Assembly: GCA_032622095.1 (NCBI GenBank)
Contig: CP136061.1
Location: 202,486,244 to 202,550,243, forward strand
Origin: Siphonodentalium dalli
Lineage: Eukaryota > Mollusca > Scaphopoda > Gadilida > Siphonodentaliidae
Length of the DNA: 64,000 bases
Direction of reading: 5' to 3'
How positions within the stretch are numbered: position 1 is the stretch's first letter; every line of letters starts with the position of its first letter. The position numbers were made by a program, and so were the translations under genes. The notes under the pieces were generated by a model. That model was not told the DNA's origin and did no database searches. It worked only from the letters and a program-made list of their open reading frames with translations. Below, one piece after another: positions 60,601 to 64,000 of the stretch.

Positions 60601-63600
60601 GCATCATATAACAATTCAGTATGTCCCACCAGGCACCAGGATCAAAGCAATTCAGTAGGACCCACCAGGTACCAGCATCATAGCAATTCAGTAGGACCCA
60701 CCAGCATCATAGCAAATCAGCAGGACTCACCAGGCACCAGCAGCATAGCAATTCAGCAGGTCCTATCAGGTACCAGCATCATAACAATTCAGTAGGACCC
60801 ACCAGGTACCAGCATCATAGTAATTCAGTAGGATCCACCAGCATCATAACAATTCAGTAGGACCCACCCGGTACCAGCATCATAGCAATTCAGCAGGTCC
60901 CATCAGGCACCAGCGTCATAGCAATTCAGTAGGACCCACCAGGTACCAGCATCATAGCAATTCAGCAGGTCCCAGCAGTCACCAACATCATAGCAATTCA
61001 GTAGGACCAACCAGGCACCAGGATCAAAGCAATTCAGTAGGACCGACCAGGCATGAGGATCAAAGCAATTCAGTAGGACCCACCAGGCATCAGCATCATA
61101 GCACTTCAGCAGGTCCCAGCAGTCACCAGCATCATAGCAATTCAGTAGGACCAACCAGCATCATAACAATTCAGTAGGACCCACCAGCATCATAGCAACT
61201 CAGTAGGACCCACCAGTATCATAGCAATTCAGTAGGACCCACCAGCATCATAGCAACTCAGTAGGACACACCAGCATTATAGCAACTCAGTAGGACCCAC
61301 CAGCATCATAGCAACTCAGTAGGACCCACCAGCATCATAGCAACTCAGTAGGACCCACCAGGCATGAGGATCAAAGCAATTCAGTAGAACCCACCAGGCA
61401 TCAGCATCATAGCAATTCAGTAGGACCCACCAGCATCATAGAAAATCAGCAGGACCCACCAGGCACCAGCATCATAGCACTTCAGCAGGTCCCAGTAGTC
61501 ACCAGCATCATAGCAATTCAGTAGGACCAACCAGGTACCAGCGTCATAGCAATGCAGTAGGACCCATCAGACACCAGAATCATAGCAATTCAGTAGGACC
61601 AACCAGGCACCAGCATCATAGCAATTCAGTAGGTCCCACCAGATACCAGCATCAAAGCAATTCAGTAGGACCCACCAGGCACCAGCACCATAGCAATTCA
61701 GCAGGTCCCATCAGGCACCAGCATCATAGTAATTCAGTAGGACCCACCAGCATCATAACAATTCAGTAGGACCAACCAGGTACCAGCATCATAGCAATTC
61801 AGAAGGTCCCATCAGGCACCAGCGTCATAGCAATTCAGTAGGACCCACGAGGTGCCAGCATCATATAACAATTCAGTATGTCCCACCAGGCACCAGGATC
61901 AAAGCAATTCAGTAGGACCCACCAGGTACCAGCATCATAGCAATTCAGTATGACCCACCAGCATCATAGCAAATCAGCAGGACTCACCAGCATAGCAATT
62001 CAGCAGGTCCTATCAGGTACCAGCATCATAACAATTCAGTAGGACCCACCAGGTACCAGCATCATAGTAATTCAGTAGGACCCACCAGCATCATAACAAT
62101 TCAGTAGGACCCACCAGGTACCAGCATCATAGCAATTCAGCAGGTCCCATCAGGCACCAGCGTCATAGCAATTCAGTAGGACCCACGAGGTGCCAGCATC
62201 ATAGCAATTCAGTAGGACCCACCAGGTACCAGCATCATAGCAATTCAGCAGGTCCCAGCAGTCACCAACATCATAGCAATTCAGTAGGACCAACCAGGCA
62301 CCAGGATCAAAGCAATTCAGTAGGACCGACCAGGCATGAGGATCAAAGCAATTCAGTAGGACCCACCAGGCATCAGCATCATAGCACTTCAGCAGGTCCC
62401 AGCAGTCACCAGCATCATAGCAATTCAGTAGGACCAACCAAGTACCAGCATCATAGCAATTCAGTAGGACCCACCTGGCATCAGCATCATAGCAATTCAG
62501 TAGGACCCACCAGCATCATAGCAAATCAGCAGGACCCACCAGGCACCAGCATCATAGCAATTCAGTAGAACCCACCAGGCACCAGCATCATAGCAATTCA
62601 GTAGGACCCACCAGGCATGAGGATCAAAGCAATTCAGTAGGACCAACCAAGTACCAGCATCATAGCAACTCAGTAGGACCCACCAGCATCATAGCAACTC
62701 AGTAGGACCCACCAGGCATGAGGATCAAAGCAATTCAGTAGGACCCATCAGGCATGAGGATCAAAGCAATTCAGTAGGACCCACCAGGCATCAGCATCAT
62801 AGCAATTCAGTAGGACCCACCAGCATCATAGCAAATCAGCAGGACCCACCAGGCACCAGCATCATAGCACTTCAGCAGGTCCCAGTAGTCACCAGCATCA
62901 TAGCAATTCAGTAGAACCCACCAGGTAGCAGCATCATAGCAATTCAGTAGGACCAACCAGGTACCAGCGTCATAGCAATGCAGTAGGACCCATCAGACAC
63001 CAGAATCATAGCAATTCAGTAGGACCAACCAGGCACCAGCATCATAGGAATTCAGTAGGTCCTACCAGATACCAGCATCAAATCAATTCAGTAGGACCCA
63101 CCAGGCACCAGCACCATAGCAATTCAGCAGGTCCCATCAGGCACCAGCATCATAGTAATTCAGTAGGACCCACCAGCATCATAACAATTCAGTAGGACCC
63201 GCCAGGTACCAGCATCATAGCAATTCAGCAGGTCCCATCAGCCACCAGCGTCATAGCAATTCAGTAGGACCCACGAGGTGCCAGCATCATATAACAATTC
63301 AGTAGGACTCACCAGGTACCAGCATCATAGCAATTAAGTAGTACCCACCAGGCACCAGGATCAAAGCATTTCAGTAGGACCCACCAGGCATGAGGATCAA
63401 AGCAATTCAGTAGGACCCACCAGGCATCAGCATCATAGCAATTCAGTAGGACCCACCAGCATCATAGAAAATCAGCAGGACCCACCAGGTACCAGCATCA
63501 TAGCAATTCAGCAGGTCCCAGCAGAACCCACCAGGTAGCAGCATCATAGCAACTCAGTAGGACCAACCAGGTACCAGCATCATAGCAATTCAGTAGGACC

Positions 63601-64000
63601 CATCAGACACCAGAATCATAGCAATTCAGTAGGACCAACCAGGCACCAGCATCATGGCAATTCAGTAGGTCCCACCAGATACTAGCATCAAAGCAATTCA
63701 GTAGGACCCACCAGGCACCAGCACCATAGCAATTCAGCAGGTCCCATCAGGCACCAGCATCATAGCAAATCAGCAGGACCCACCAGGCACCAGCACCATA
63801 GCAATTCAGCAGGTCCCATCAGGCACCAGCATCATAGCAAATCAGCAGGACCCGCCAGGCACCAGCATCATAGCAATTCAGTAGGACCCACCAGGCACCA
63901 GCATCATAGCAATTCAGTAGGACCCAATAGGCACCAGCACCATAGCAATTCAGTAGGACCCACCAGCATCATAGCAATTCAGTAGGACCCACCAGGCATC
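57615..64000. repeat. Large 29/36-bp satellite, continues past the window
   Basis: Units agcatcatagcaattcagta plus ggacccacc, with or without aggcacc/aggtacc, giving 29- and 36-base lengths. At least 6.4 kb without interruption. Longer blocks recur: a marker cagcgtcatagcaattcag near 60551, 61809 and 63245, and cagtacgaccc near 58646 and 59567, showing higher-order periods of about 1.25-1.4 kb and 0.92 kb. Frames such as VLLNCYDAG repeats are by-products of the 36-base unit. Confidence 0.95.

Noticed and set aside
60903-62437. Minus-strand frames with VLLNCYDAG repeats
   Set aside because: They are by-products of the 36-base satellite unit, which is a multiple of three; frames break at every 29-base unit.
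57615-64000. CRISPR array, because of the regular short repeats
   Set aside because: Repeats are directly adjacent without unique spacers, and the context is eukaryotic.

Overview
The window is eukaryotic, AT-rich and intron-rich. It is dominated by small DNA transposons, satellites and degenerate LINEs around one large split gene on the minus strand. The codon usage, the 'gggccataactctgg'-type repeat copies and the abundant Helitrons, hAT-like and TTAA-flanked elements suggest a marine invertebrate (mollusc, other lophotrochozoan, or a basal deuterostome). That is inference; no single feature fixes the species.

The gene encodes an NWD1-like STAND ATPase (DUF4062-type N-terminal region, NACHT NTPase, winged-helix and helical linker, WD40 repeats). 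I assembled 20 exons from 49420 down to 931. Every junction has GT/AG ends, the phases agree throughout, and the exons join into one open frame of 1309 codons counted from the first ATG of exon 1. The 3' end, carrying the remaining WD40 repeats, lies off the left edge. The true first exon or start codon is uncertain.

Layout. 1-5.2 kb: TTAA-flanked elements, last visible exon, and a 1.76-kb TIR element. 5.2-24.8 kb: WD40, winged-helix and NACHT exons, with introns packed with four MITE families (a TA-flanked palindrome present 17 times in the whole window, an 8-bp-TSD hAT-like family, TTAA-flanked piggyBac-like elements sharing one hairpin core, and others). 24.8-31.4 kb: NACHT P-loop exon, two degenerate LINEs and linker exons. 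31.4-38.7 kb: a 2.45-kb TTAA-flanked element carrying a 144-bp satellite, and exons 3-4. 38.7-43.4 kb: an ATAACT-type repeat block, a 1.56-kb piggyBac-like element and exon 2. 43.4-47.4 kb (intron 1): a 201-bp MITE, a 1.9-kb imperfect palindrome whose loop encodes a C2H2 zinc finger, and a second palindrome with a shared coding-like segment. 49.2-49.4 kb: exon 1. 50.0-52.5 kb: a 31-bp minisatellite split by a 5'-truncated LINE. 53.0-57.4 kb: a region bounded by about 87-bp inverted repeats that contains two head-to-tail Helitron-like elements. 57.5-64 kb: a continuous 29/36-bp satellite that runs off the right edge.

The most striking point is how closely transposons abut the splice sites of a gene whose reading frame still looks intact. 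One MITE sits 3 bases inside a 5' splice site, a TTAA element sits 7 bases inside another, and a hAT-like element lies 31 bases from a third. The two palindromes at 44-47 kb are the least explained structures. All of this was read by eye; no search or alignment was run.
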